Position numbers and translations under genes: made by a program. A DNA stretch of 64,000 nt from Penium margaritaceum (lineage: Eukaryota > Streptophyta > Zygnematophyceae > Desmidiales > Peniaceae), in contig SZWC01004913.1 in assembly GCA_023375785.1 (NCBI GenBank), forward strand, positions 34,993-98,992. Direction: 5' to 3'. Each line of letters begins with the position of its first letter. Within the stretch, counting starts at the first letter, position 1. A model generated the notes under the pieces. That model was not told the origin of the DNA, did not search any database, and was given only the letters and a program-made list of their open reading frames with translations. Positions 36,260-47,048 of this stretch are shown here, piece after piece.

Positions 36260-39200
36260 AGCTGGTGCTCCTATGAACATACTTGCTAACACTGGAGGAG
36301 AGGACTCCTTTGTTTGCCTTGGCTTTACCCGACAGGTTGGCCTGAAGTACGAGCCATCAAATGGTGCAGTTGACATCGGTGACGACCGTGTGGTACCCGT
36401 GATCGGTACTTATAAAGCAAAAATTTGTATTCAAGGGTACATATAGAGTGTCACGTTGAAGGTACTCAATCTTCTTGACACGTTTGATGCGGTGCTAGGC
36501 AATCCCTGGCTCTGTGAAAGCAAGGCTCTAATGTGCTTCAAATCAAAATGTTTCATCCTCCGAAAAGGATAGCGTCGCTTTACATTGATTCCAAGTACGG
36601 AATTATCGCCGACCCGACTCAAACTACCGGCCATCTTGTCTGCGATGCAGGTCAAGAGACGTATTCGACAATGTTGTGGATGCTTCTAGGCTCAGCTACA
36701 GAAAGTGGAGGATGACGTGAAAGAAGACACGCCACAAGAGATCAAATTTTCTATTGGCGGTGTTCTCTGATGTATTCCAAGACCCACCGGCTGGACTTCC
36801 ACCAGAAAGACACATGAGCCACACGATTCCACTGCAACCGGAGGCGACTCCTCTGTTCGGACTCATGTATCGCCTTAGTTCAACAAAAATGCGAGAGGCG
36901 GAACGCCAAATCAAATAGTATCTTGCAAAAGGATGGATCGAGCCAAGTAGCTCAACATACGGTGTGCCAATCCTTTTTGTGAACAAAAGGATGGTGGTTT
37001 ACATATGTGCGTGGATTGCCGAGCATTGAACAGGCTGACAGTGAGAAATCAATTCCCTTTACCACGGATTGAGTACCTTTTTGACCAACTCCAAGGGGCA
37101 AAAGTATTTTCTTCCTTAGATTTGTCTCAAGGGTACCATCAAATCCGCATCACGGAAGATGATGTGCCCAAAACCACATTTTGAAAGCACGTGGAACACT
37201 ATCAATTTTGAGTGTTACCCTACTGCACTTGATATTCGATTAAAAATATTTTTTTGGTCTATTTTGTTCAACAATTTTTTTTTCGTCGAATTTTATCGGA
37301 GCAACCAAAATATCTACTTCGGGACCCATGGTCACTGAAATTCCACCTTGTCCTAAAAAAACCCAAAATCGTCCACTTGTCGTGTTCACCATCAGACTCT
37401 CGCGCGGATATGCCGCGTAAACCACCTGCGCGTGTCAGCCGAGTCAGTCTGACGCGACTGCCCGCGTCAGGACAGCCGCGTTAGACTGACGCGGCCTGAA
37501 ATTCCCTCGGTCGAGGGTGTTCGAGACTGATCGTCATCGATTTTAAAGATGCAATATTTTCGTTGAACGAATCCAAAAGTGCCACCCAAATAATTCAACT
37601 GCAAAAAAACGTGCTTGAATATAAAGTTACCAGAAATTTCAAATTTTAAAAAATCGAATATCAAGTGCAGTACGGTATGCTTCGGGCTTACATATACCCC
37701 GGCAACCTTCCAGGGAGAAATGAACCAAACATTCGCCAAGTAACTCAATCAGTTTGTCTTGGTTTACTTGGAAAACACCCTGGTTTTCTCCAAATCAATG
37801 GAAGAGCACATAGGAAACATCTGTGTGAAGTCCTCGCAATCCTTCGGGAACAGAATTTCTATGCAAAAGTGAGCAAGTACAAGTTTGCACAATATGAGCT
37901 TGAATACCTTGGACACATCGTCGGCATCCGTGTCGACCCACAAAAGGTCCAAGCCATTATAGACTGGCCACGCCCGGAAATGTTGGGCAGATTCTGTCTT
38001 TCCTCGGCCTTGTAAACTACTTTCCACAGTCTATGCAAGGGTATTTGACCCTGGTAGCACCGCTAACCGGGCTCACACAAAAAGACGTGCACTAGGAATG
38101 GACATCTGATTACGAGAACGCTTTTTTTAAAGTCAAAGAGTTTCTATCCACAGCGCCCGTCCTAGCTCTTCCGGATCCATCGCAACCGTGGGAGATTCAA
38201 TGTGATGCGTCGGTAGTAGGAATCGGAGCCGTTCTTATGCACAACGGTCACCCAGTTGCGTATGATAGATGAAAGCTCATCTCCGCGAAAATGCGGTACA
38301 CGACAACAGATCAAGTGCTCCTTGCGGTAGTACACGCTTCTAAGATGTGGCGTTGCTACCTCAAGAGTGCTGAAGGGGTTGTGACGGTCGTGACCGACCA
38401 TAACACATTGGTGTTTTTCCAAACACAATCGAACCTATCAAGACGGCAGGCGCGTTAGAGCGAATACCTGAGCCGATTCTTGTTCACATGAGAATATCAG
38501 CCAAGACGCATCAATGTGGCCGATCCACTAAGCCGACAGCCTGTGGAAATTATAGCAACCACCGAGGTCGGTGGATGTTTTATGGCCATTACAAGAGCAA
38601 CAGTACAAACACCAGGTCCTCCTGAACCTCTACGGCAACCACCACGAGAGATTATCCATTACAACGGTTTTCTAAACAGGATCCGGATGGGATACTGTGT
38701 GGATTCTTGGTTTCAAGACTCTCAAAATTTGGACAAGTACGGATTGGTGGAAGCCATAGGAATCTTCTGGCACGTAGAACAAGTTGTACCAAACTCAGGG
38801 AGACCTTCGAGCAAAGTTTATCTCCCAATTCCACGACCCATCGGTTGCAGGTCATGTGGGACCTCGAAAGACCGGACAGGCACTCTCGGACCACTATTGG
38901 TGGCCAAGTTGGAGTGTCGATGTCTATAAGTATTGTATGACATGCGGCCTATGTCTTTGGAATAAGGCTAGTAACAAGAAGCATGCTGGACTACTCCAAC
39001 AACTTCCCATTCCTGGGACTCCATGGGAGTGTGCCAGCATGGACTTCATTACTGGTCTTCCGGACACGACCCGTGGCCACGATGCAATACTAGTGATTAT
39101 GGATCTTCTGACAAAGATGAAACACTTCATTCCTACAACTACTGACGTGAACACAGAGGAGACCGCTCATCTCTTCTTTGAGGGTGTCGTAAAGTACCAC

Positions 39201-40091
39201 GGCATGCCATTGCGCATTATCTCTGGTCGAGATCAAAAAATTTCTAGTAAGTTATGGCAAAAGATGCACGAGTACTTCAGCAGTGAGTCGCAAATGTCTA
39301 CAGCGTTTCACTCTCAAACTGACGGACAAACAAAGCACTTAAACCGCACTCTAGAACAAATGCTCCGCATATAGATGGACCCTACCATGCATGACTAGGA
39401 CGAATTCCTAGCACTGGCAGAGTTTGCGGTGAAGAACTCGGTGAACGAGTCTACGCAATTCACACCATTTGTGTTGAATAGTGGTCGGCATCCAATGGTG
39501 CCCTCTTCATTGGTGATGAGTGGGAGTACAGGAGGACATGTTTCTTCTGCTCAAGCCTTTGTCGAGCGCATAAACTCCTTGTTACAGGAGGCGAAGGGTC
39601 ACCTTCAAGCGGCTCGGCCACGAAAAAAGGCATATACTGACAAAAGTTGTCGTGAGATTTTGCTTGACATGAGTGGCAAATTGCTGCTTAGCACTGGGAA
39701 TCTTTGGCTGAAGTCGCCAGGAGCACGAAAACTTCAATCAAAGTGGTTTGGGGCATTTTCCATCGTTGAACGTATTGGGCCAGTGGCATACCGATTGCTG
39801 CTTCCGCCGAGTATGAAGTTACATGACCTGTTTCATGTGAGCCTGTTGGCTCCATACACGGTAGAGGGAATCGTTCAGCCACCAACGACAGTCCCTGTTG
39901 CCGATGGCCAATACGAGGTTCTACGCCGACTTCAGCACCGAGAGCGTACTCTCCGGTCGCGGGTTATTAGGGAATACCTTGTTCATTGGGCCGTGTGTGG
40001 ACCTGAACATAACCCATGGGAGCCCAAATCTCAGTTGCCCACAGGGGTGGTCAACGAGTATTGGAGCGAGCTGGCAGCTCGCACTGATTGA
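36260..40091 (+). mobile_element. Gypsy B pol region with chromodomain integrase
   Basis: Protease-like block near 36260-36460; RT with 'RIEYLFDQLQGAKVF' near 37060; RNase H with 'PWEIQCDASVVGIGAVL' near 38190; integrase H2C2 region and core near 38790-39370 ('MDFITGLP', 'TAFHSQTDGQT'); integrase C-terminal region to 39900 ('KLHDLFHVSLLAPY'). A chromodomain-like end follows ('EYLVHWAVCGPEHNPWEP'), which in chromoviruses is thought to target chromatin. Fossil, about ten breaks. Confidence 0.88.
37218..37675. mobile_element. MITE copy 2
   Basis: 458 bp, flanked by TA on both sides (37216-37217 and 37676-37677). The ends CCCTACTGCACTTGATATTC and GAATATCAAGTGCAGTACGG are inverted repeats with one difference in 20. 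It shares the internal GTCAGTCTGACGCG/GCGTTAGACTGACGCGG pair with the other copies. It sits in the RT region of B, but at a different place from the copy in A. Confidence 0.92.
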
Positions 40092-40403
40092 CGCGTGTCA
40101 GGGGGCACCACCTAAATGTGGAAAAAGTGAACAACATTCTCGCAGGGTGGCATTCATGGATTACAACCATAGGAGGCTGGGGATGCCCAACATGGTTGTC
40201 GCATGGACGCTCCAGCCTAAAAGGGGGAGGTCCCTAGCCGTGCTGACCAACAAGCGGCAGCTTAGGTCCAAGTGCCAGGCACGTTTTCATGTTTAGCTGG
40301 TGATTGAAATTATTAATTTTCTTTCACAGTGTTGTTGACTCACTAACTGACAATCATGCTTGTTGTTCATAAACCGAGACGGTTCATAATAAGTGGGGAG
40401 GAA

Positions 40404-41127
40404 TATAGCGGGAGGGCCAATTCGGCCCTCCCTCCTCGTTGAAGCGAGGGGTGGTTGCGCACCACCCCTCACGTCAGCGAGGGTTGACCGACGGCCAGCA
40501 CTTTGCTGGCCGCCAGCCAGCTGGCTGCCGGCCGGCTGGACAGCCGGCGGTCGGCCAAGTGACGGGCCGGTCACCAGCCGGCCAGCCGCCAGCCGCCGAT
40601 CGCGCCCTCGGCCTGATTGGCAGCTAAGGGGCCACGAGGGCCTTGACGGCGAGGCCTCGTGGCCTCGTGCCCTCGACCCTCCCCCCTCCCGCGTCCTCCT
40701 TATAAGTGCGCAAGCAAAGATGAGGAATAGGGGGACTGAGGGTGAGAGCGAGGAGCGGGGGAAGCGCACGAGAGAAGTCGGTGCAAAATCGCTGATCGTG
40801 CCTTGCACGTGACGATTTTGTGCCAGCGCGTCAAAAACGAAACTCGAGTTCATTAAGGATGAACTATGAGTTTTGAAACCAGAAGACTCGTGTGAACGCA
40901 TGAGTTTGAGATAAAAACCCCCGGTTTGGGTCCGAAAACCAGGGGTGAGATTAAAAACATAAATGGACCTCCGAAGACTCAAAACATCCGAGTCTCCCTA
41001 CTCTGGGTCGTTGATGGCGATTGCCCTCAGTCCTACGAGGGGGGGAAACCCCTGACACGGACTGAGAACGCCATTCTGCGAACTCAGGTGACGACTTCAG
41101 AGCAGGAGCTGGAGACTCGACCCGTTA
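40404..41127 (+). repeat. 3' LTR of Gypsy B (truncated)
   Basis: It follows the purine tract GTGGGGAGGAA. It matches the family LTR up to 'CGACCCGTTAC' near 41127, where similarity stops, so the distal part is missing. Confidence 0.85.
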
Positions 41128-41688
41128 CTCATGAATTAAGTATTGAGAAAGTTGTCTCCAAAATGTGAAAAAAAAAACAAATCAAAGCCATATCTATCTT
41201 GATGGTCATGCTTGATAGTTGACATGAGTTGATGATCAAGGGAAGCAAGAGGGGTGATGATTCCCCCCCCCCATCGCAAGAATCTCGATCAAGGAATAAT
41301 CCCAGTATTTCCACATACAATTTCCCATTTGGTGATTTACGGTTTTCTATGTTTGCATGGACGGAGCCCACGAAAACATGAAAACCTTACATCCCCAGAA
41401 AGCTGATTGCGTGTAAAAAAACAAATAAGGCAAATCTCGTGATTGTAGTCGAGGGATAATGGCTTTTGTAGTTTCATTCCGAAAGGCACCAACCCACGTT
41501 CATATATACACATCGCTTTCACATCCTACCCTAAAATACATTTGGGATGTTACACCTTTTTATATAAGTTTTCATTTAACGCATGCGAAGTCTCAAACTC
41601 CCCATGCCAACTAGTCACAGTCCCTCTTTCAAAGAGTCTGAAACACCTCGATGGAAGGCTTTATAGTTGTTAGAAAACAAATAAACAA
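41128..41688. other. gene-free AT-rich stretch at MULE target
   Basis: Between the truncated LTR of B and the MULE. I see nothing coding. It ends in an AAATAAACAAATAAATAAA tract, the MULE target. Confidence 0.5.
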
Positions 41689-41697
41689 ATAAATAAA
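41689..41697. repeat. MULE target-site duplication, left
   Basis: ATAAATAAA, identical to 49648-49656. Nine base pairs is the canonical length for Mutator-like elements. Confidence 0.93.
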
Positions 41698-41840
41698 GGG
41701 TTTGGTCACAATATACCCAGTTTTTGTAACTATATAACTCATTCGCCCGTCGTCGAGCCATAACTAACGCAGGTATCAATGCAGCGCAAGAAATAACGCA
41801 GGTATGAACGCCGAGCGGAAAAGCAACGAGACGCCCACGG
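41698..41840. repeat. MULE left terminal inverted repeat
   Basis: It begins GGGTTTGGTCACAATATACC. Against the reverse complement of 49501-49647 the matching blocks are GGGT...TACCCA at the tip, CTCATTCGCCCGTCGT, and GCGGAAAAGCAACGAGACGC at the inner end (four mismatches in 26). It is built of about three roughly 30-bp sub-repeats, each ending in a 'AACGC' or 'AACGA' motif. Confidence 0.9.
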
Positions 41841-41939
41841 CGTAAAAAATATTACTCATCTGGGAATTGATTAAAATTAATAGCTCCGTAGCCCATGCAC
41901 TATTTGGTCAAACGTGAATACTAACGGAGCCGAACCCTT

Positions 41940-42218
41940 GTGCCCAATCACAGGTACGACGCCAAACCTCCGGGGGAGGTCCGGAAGACGCAGGTTGTGG
42001 GAAAAATATTTAGCTCAAACCATGTCTGTTCGGACCTAGGTTTGTCGCTGAACGGTTTCGTTTGTGCACCATGTATATCAGTGCTATGCGTGCGTGGAGG
42101 CATGAGACACCTGTCATCGGATACGTTTCCGACGAGTGACGTTGCGCCAATTGTGACAACCGACGACATCCTCGTGAGCTTCGCTGACAAGGCAGAACGG
42201 CAACCGCAAGCTGGCTGA
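41940..42218 (+). CDS. hypothetical 92-residue open frame near MULE left end
   Basis: An open frame of 92 codons starting 242 bp inside the left end, in the same direction as the duplicated small genes downstream. It has no recognised motif, and three Cys sit close together (CAPCISVLC). It could be a leader exon of the left-side gene or chance. I have no homologue in the window to test it with. Confidence 0.2.
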   Translation: MPNHRYDAKPPGEVRKTQVVGKIFSSNHVCSDLGLSLNGFVCAPCISVLCVRGGMRHLSSDTFPTSDVAPIVTTDDILVSFADKAERQPQAG

Positions 42219-42363
42219 CGACTACGACCCATACTGATGTGACGTAGTGGAAAGGGTGCGTAAGGCAAACTATTACGCGAACCGAGGTCTTAAACGGAGT
42301 TCATTACGTAATTTCACAGCATTGGGAAGTTGTCGTTCACGACGTTAAATGTAGAAGCTGGCC

Positions 42364-42648
42364 ATGGCGTCCTTGCACTACTTGTCGCTAAAGGGTCGTC
42401 CATTGCCGCCGCTGGAGAAATGGGCGGGAGTCGAAGATGCCTGCCACATGGACCTGTATGATGCGTGGGTCGGGTGGGTTAACATCAAGCACATGTGGGA
42501 CTCCAGTGGACTCGGCCCATGTCTTCTAGACCCATACAACATGTGCTGGCTCATGGGTGTGCAACGGCCGCATCGTCGTCCAGCATGGTGCCCGCCTCAA
42601 AGCCGGCCATGGGTCCATCCCGAACCACTGTGGTGTGCAACAGTGTAG
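42364..42648 (+). CDS. small Cys/His/Trp/Pro-rich protein, copy 1 (unknown family)
   Basis: A 94-residue open frame starting ATG at 42364 just after GGCC, with the stop TAG at a place homologous to the stop of copy 2. The conserved core is DAWVxWxNIKxxWDS, then LGP, DPxxMC, PHxRPxxCPP and PWVHPxPLWC. Within the last 31 residues Cys and His fall at positions 1, 10, 16, 25 and 31 in both copies (C-X8-H-X5-C-X8-H-X5-C), which could bind metal. About 16 of the codon differences from copy 2 across the core are silent, which suggests selection on the protein in this frame. It has no signal peptide or membrane segment. It is convergent to the transposase, like mudrB opposite mudrA in MuDR; that analogy is positional only. 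It could also be a captured host exon. I do not recognise the family. Confidence 0.6.
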   Translation: MASLHYLSLKGRPLPPLEKWAGVEDACHMDLYDAWVGWVNIKHMWDSSGLGPCLLDPYNMCWLMGVQRPHRRPAWCPPQSRPWVHPEPLWCATV

Positions 42649-42784
42649 ACAGTGAAAGTTTTCACTGGAGAAAGAATGTAGCGGACGCGTTTCAATGCTG
42701 AACCACGGCTCCTGGTGAACTTCATCAGCCAACACTTGCGCGTTTCGTAGTCCTTCTGCACTAGCACTGTTCTCACGTGGGAAC

Positions 42785-43108
42785 ATGTGTACTTCGGATC
42801 CGCTGAACCTGCAACGTCGTCCAATGCCCCCGCTCCAGTTGTGGGATGGAGGACCGGATGCTCCTCGGTTTGGTCCATGGGGAGAACTCCTTCCTCCACG
42901 TCCCCGTATGGACCAGTTTGATGCATGGGTCGCGTGGAACAACATCAAGATCCTCTGGGATTCGAAGTATTTGGGTCCCCCTCCAAGTGATCCGTTCAAA
43001 ATGTGCCATATCATGTGTGTGAAGCCGCCACATTGCCGTCCTATGTGTTGCCCACCACACTGGCAGCCATGGGTCCATCCGGATCCCCTATGGTGCGGTA
43101 GACTGTGA
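42785..43108 (+). CDS. small Cys/His/Trp/Pro-rich protein, copy 2 (unknown family)
   Basis: A 107-residue open frame, the tandem sister of 42364-42648. It has the same order of blocks: RPMPPLQLW near the N-terminus, DAWVAWNNIKILWDS, LGP, DPFKMC, PHCRPMCCPP, PWVHPDPLWC, then three residues and the stop. It carries about 11 extra residues (a Pro/Arg-rich stretch) before the DAWV block. The five Cys/His positions of copy 1 are kept and more Cys are added. 136 bp separate the two frames. I chose the ATG at 42785 because it gives the longest frame; the aligned part would also allow a later start. Degenerate relatives follow in units 3-5. Function unknown. Confidence 0.6.
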   Translation: MCTSDPLNLQRRPMPPLQLWDGGPDAPRFGPWGELLPPRPRMDQFDAWVAWNNIKILWDSKYLGPPPSDPFKMCHIMCVKPPHCRPMCCPPHWQPWVHPDPLWCGRL

Positions 43109-44438
43109 CCACTTCAGGCGGCATAGGACTGGATACTCGTGATGTTTTGTCATGACGATTTGTACGTCAAGTACAGGGTATTCTCGATTTTTTCACGCTC
43201 TCTTTTAAAAGGCATATGGCACATACATCACATATTCATGCAATGTGTAGCACATCACATCATTGTCAACTACAGACGAGAGAAGGTGCCTCATGTGCCA
43301 TATGAGGAGTGTGAGGTTGACATATTGCCGTACTATGTCGTGCTCACCAAAGTAGCAGCCATGGGTCCATGTACATCTCCTATGGTGCGGTACACTCTGA
43401 CCACTTCATTCGCTGTATGTCCGGGTACCTGTGTTTTTTTTTTCATGACATATTGTACCCCAAGTACCGGGTACTTTCGTTATTTTATCGCCCTTCATTT
43501 CACCTGACATGGCAGATACGTCACATATTAATGCATAGTGTGCCACACAAAAGGATACACAGCGGATCATTGTCATATAGACTATCGATACAAGCTGCCA
43601 CTTGTGCAACATGACGTGTGTGACCCTGCCATTTATCTGTCCTATGTGGTGCGCACCACTGTGGCATCCACTGGGTACCTGTGTTATTTTGTCATGACAT
43701 ATTCTACCTCAGATACAGGGTTCATTGGATTTTTTTCCCACCTCATTGTGAACGCGTATGCCATATGGATCACATCATGACTAACAAATGTCTTCTGTAA
43801 ATAGACTAAGAACTGTATCCTAGCCATATGTGACTGATGTAATATGTGACTGATGTAATATGTTACTGATGTACCGGGTATTGTCGTTATTTTATCACCC
43901 TTAATTTCACCTCATATGGAAGATACGTCACACATTAATGCATAGTGTGCCACAGAAATCGATACTCAGCGGATCATTGTCATATAGATTAACGATAGAA
44001 GCTGCCACATGTGTAACATGACGTGTGTGAGGCTGCCATTTACCTGTCCTATGTGGTGCGCACCAGTGTGGCATCCACTGGGTACCTGTGTTATTTTGTC
44101 ATGACATCTCCTACCTCACATACAGGGTTTATTGGATTTTTTCCCACCTCTTTGTAAACGCATATGCCATATGGCACACATCATGACTAACAAATGTCTT
44201 CTGTAAATAGACTAAAGACTGTATTCTAGCCATACGTGACTGATGTAATATGTGACTGATGTAATATGACGTGCTTGCGGTCGCCTTACTATGTTTCATT
44301 TCTTTTGCACCACATTTCAAATGTTTGCTTTCACATGGCGAGCATGACAAGCACAAATGCCAGTCTGCCACAATGTCATGACGGTATGCAGGAAAGGTTA
44401 GGCTGCCAATACGAAGACGAGTTGAAGAGGAGAGCACA

Positions 44439-44807
44439 TTACTCGAAAGGACCAGGCTTGCCATTCACTATCCACCGCTGCATGTGTGGGGGTAGTGTGT
44501 GGATCCACCTAATGATGTCGCACATGGAGCACAAGTACACATGACCACCAGAAGCCTGTGCACGAACTGGATTAATGACCGTTCCGTTGTCAAAGTCTTC
44601 AACAGCAACGTAGAACACTTCTTCCGGAGTGTGGTCCGATAGAGCACCCATGTCATAAGGTTGAGGGCACGTGTTGTAGTAGAGCGTTATCTTTAAACGC
44701 CTCCATTCCGTGTGCAACCTTGACATGAAATAACAAGTGTCAACTCCACACAGAAATGAAGTCACCATAGGTAGTGCCGTTGGGAGAACACTGCACTCCA
44801 TTAGCAA
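44439..44807 (-). CDS. hypothetical 122-residue open frame in MULE
   Basis: An antisense frame of 122 codons downstream of the transposase, same strand. It contains a CSMC pair and an 'RWIHTLPPHMQRW' stretch near the end. A good 3' splice-site context (pyrimidine-rich, TTTTACAG) sits just before its start, so it may be an exon. No homologue is recognised. It could be a second gene of the element, captured sequence or chance. Confidence 0.3.
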   Translation of the reverse strand: MLMECSVLPTALPMVTSFLCGVDTCYFMSRLHTEWRRLKITLYYNTCPQPYDMGALSDHTPEEVFYVAVEDFDNGTVINPVRAQASGGHVYLCSMCDIIRWIHTLPPHMQRWIVNGKPGPFE

Positions 44808-46978
44808 TGACTGTAAAACATGGAGAGAAGTAAAAATGACTGTGTAGGGTTGCTTTTATACAATGGAAGGATGCATGGGGAATGTCTTACTGTGGATACA
44901 AAGACATGTATGCCTTTGTTCTCTACTGCAACATCTGTACCTACACGCACATTTGCACATCCGTGTTTACCATTGCAATGCAACGCACTGGGGTATGTAA
45001 TTCAAAGGAAATGTGGCAACATTTTCCAAAAGTACAACTCGACAAGGAATCACAGCAACGCCTAAACTAAGCACGCTAACATGCTCATCACTGACTACGG
45101 CCGCCCAATGGCCCTGCACCCCAGGGCTTGTACTTGCTTCCATACTTGGCCTGCGGTGATGCAATGCTCCCCTGCACGCCTGCACATTCACATGAAAATG
45201 ATGTCAAGAAATGCAAGTTGGTGTGTTCACGAGAAGAACATTTGAAGAAGAAAAACCAGACTGTACTACTGGAAGCTCTCACCTTAAATCCCTAGTGCGT
45301 CCATGCCTCTGACTTCGACCCTCCGGTCCTCTTCCTCTGCATCATTGTCGGCGTTGTCTTCTTCCGCCTCTTCTCCTGTGTCTGCCTCTCCATGGTCGTC
45401 CATCCCACCATGCTCCTCCATCATTCTGGCACCTTCAGCATCGTATTTTTCCTGGGTAAGCAGTCCAGTCTCCGGCTCCGCTGCATATCCCAGAGAGTCC
45501 TCGCTGCCACTGTCAGACACGTTGTCATCGAAGTCATCTGCGGCAGCTTCACCAATCTCATCGTCCGTTGAGGAACCCCTGGGGTCTGCCTCCGGGTCGT
45601 AGTCCGAGGCATCACTGTCGACCGTTGCTGCCCTTTCTTCTCGCCCAGCCCCTTCATCTCTCCCAGCTCCCGTAGCTGCACCTCCTGCAATTGCCTCTCG
45701 TTCTGCTCTTAGCGCAGCTGCAGCATCGTGTGGCCTTGGTGCATCAGGGTTTGGACACCTCTTCTTGGTGTGCCCCTTACGGCCACACTTCTGGCACATG
45801 AAACTCCTTTTCCGAAGCGGCGCACGCTCCATACGGGCACTCCTGGGATGACCAGGGCCACGCCGTGAACCTGGTTGGACCCAGCCAGGCGGGGCCGATT
45901 GGTTCAGTCCGGCAGTCAACAGTGAGGGCATAGGGTTGTTGTACGTGAGACTCCAATACTGCACTGTCTGCCCATGGCTCACATGCGCAGTCGGGTCCTC
46001 GCCCACCTCCATCATGATCGCACAGGCATGCTAGAATGGCTGGCCAAATTCACGCCACCGTCGACACTCACATCTTCCCATGGCAAGGTCCACGTGCCGG
46101 CGTACGTTTGTTGGGCCCCGAACCACTGCCAACGACGGACCCTCCATCATGACATCGTAATCTTGGGTAACTGCAGAGCTGTGAAACAGGCATCTTGCCG
46201 GAGCCGGGGCCAGAGTCTCGTTGCACTTGGCGATCTCTTCGTGGCACTGTGCCATGATGCCCTGCACAAAGTAGTAGACTTGCAGAAAACAGTAGAATGG
46301 GTAGAGTTTGCGGAGGCTCCTGAGACGAGCGTTCAGCGACTCTGAAGCGTTGCTGGTGATGTGGCCCCCACGAGGCACAGGGCACATGTAGGACGTCCAT
46401 TTCTGTAAAGGTATGTCTCCCTCTCCGTCCCGGCCTGGGATGAGGTAGTTCACGGCACGTTCGCTCTCTGTGCTTAGGTGACGTGCTGCCCGGTGAAACT
46501 GGTCGTGTGTCAGGGCCTGTGCGCACTTCCAAGCCCAGTACACCGCCTTCTTCCCGAACTTGTCCTGCACGTTTCTGCGGAGATGCCACGCACAGTAAGT
46601 GTGGGTGGCGCCGGGCAAATGTCGTACCAGCGCCTTTGCCAGACCCGCTTCTCTGTTAGACACAATGACGGCACCTACAGTACAAGCGGAGGGATAAGCT
46701 CTTGCCAAATTCTCGCAGAACCACATCCAAGTCTCCTCGTTCTCACTGGAGACCAGTGCCCAGGCCATCGGGCATGCGTGGTCGTTCGCATAAAAAAATT
46801 GCACGACCAGCATGACTTGCTTGTGGCCGTTCTTGAGGAATGTGCTGTCCATGGTCATTATCCTCCGGCTGTAGTCCCATCCAAGGCGGATGTCGCCAGG
46901 CGCCACAAAGGCCCATTTGAATTTGTTATGTCCATCCTCTTCCGCGACAGCATGCGTAGCCGGATCAATGCGTTTGAG

Positions 46979-47048
46979 CTGCAAGCACACATTAGCAAAG
47001 TGTAAGATTATGAAAGAGCAAAGTGCAATGGGAGTAGAATAACAGTAC
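46979..47048 (-). other. transposase intron, 70 bp
   Basis: GTACTG donor and TTGCAG acceptor on the minus strand, phase 0. Removal joins the frame ending ...FPECPC to LKRIDPATH, as expected for the spacer before the MULE core. A nearby alternative donor at 47056 would shift the frame. Confidence 0.75.

Larger units (their letters stand above)
32568..41127 (+). mobile_element. Gypsy element B (chromovirus)
   Basis: The best-preserved Gypsy in the window. Parts: 5' LTR from 32568, gag about 33694-35740, protease about 36260-36460, RT about 36890-37217 and 37676-38010 (split by a MITE), RNase H about 38040-38540, integrase about 38780-39900, chromodomain about 39930-40070, 3' LTR 40404-41127. 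Over the first 150 bp the two LTRs differ at roughly one position in ten, nearly all transitions. It is therefore younger than A, but it is not recent. It is broken, with about ten or more breaks. The 3' LTR is truncated, so no target duplication can be read. Confidence 0.9.
42361..44275 (+). repeat. five-unit tandem array in the MULE left half
   Basis: Five direct repeats of about 330-420 bp. Homologous anchor blocks lie at about 42540-42650, 42998-43110, 43315-43400, 43605-43675 and 44015-44085, each derived from the sequence coding the PH.RP..CPP...PWVHP segment in units 1-2. Units 3-5 also share 'CATGACATATT', 'TACAGGGT', 'GTCACATATTAATGCAT' and 'CGGATCATTGTCATATAGA'. Units 4 and 5 are the most alike (recent duplication), while units 1 and 2 keep the open frame. 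It lies entirely inside the MULE. Confidence 0.82.

Noticed and set aside
42526-43078. Antisense open frames (162 and 101 codons) over the small-protein genes
   Set aside because: Differences between the tandem copies fall mostly at third positions of the sense-strand frame, so the sense strand is the coding one.
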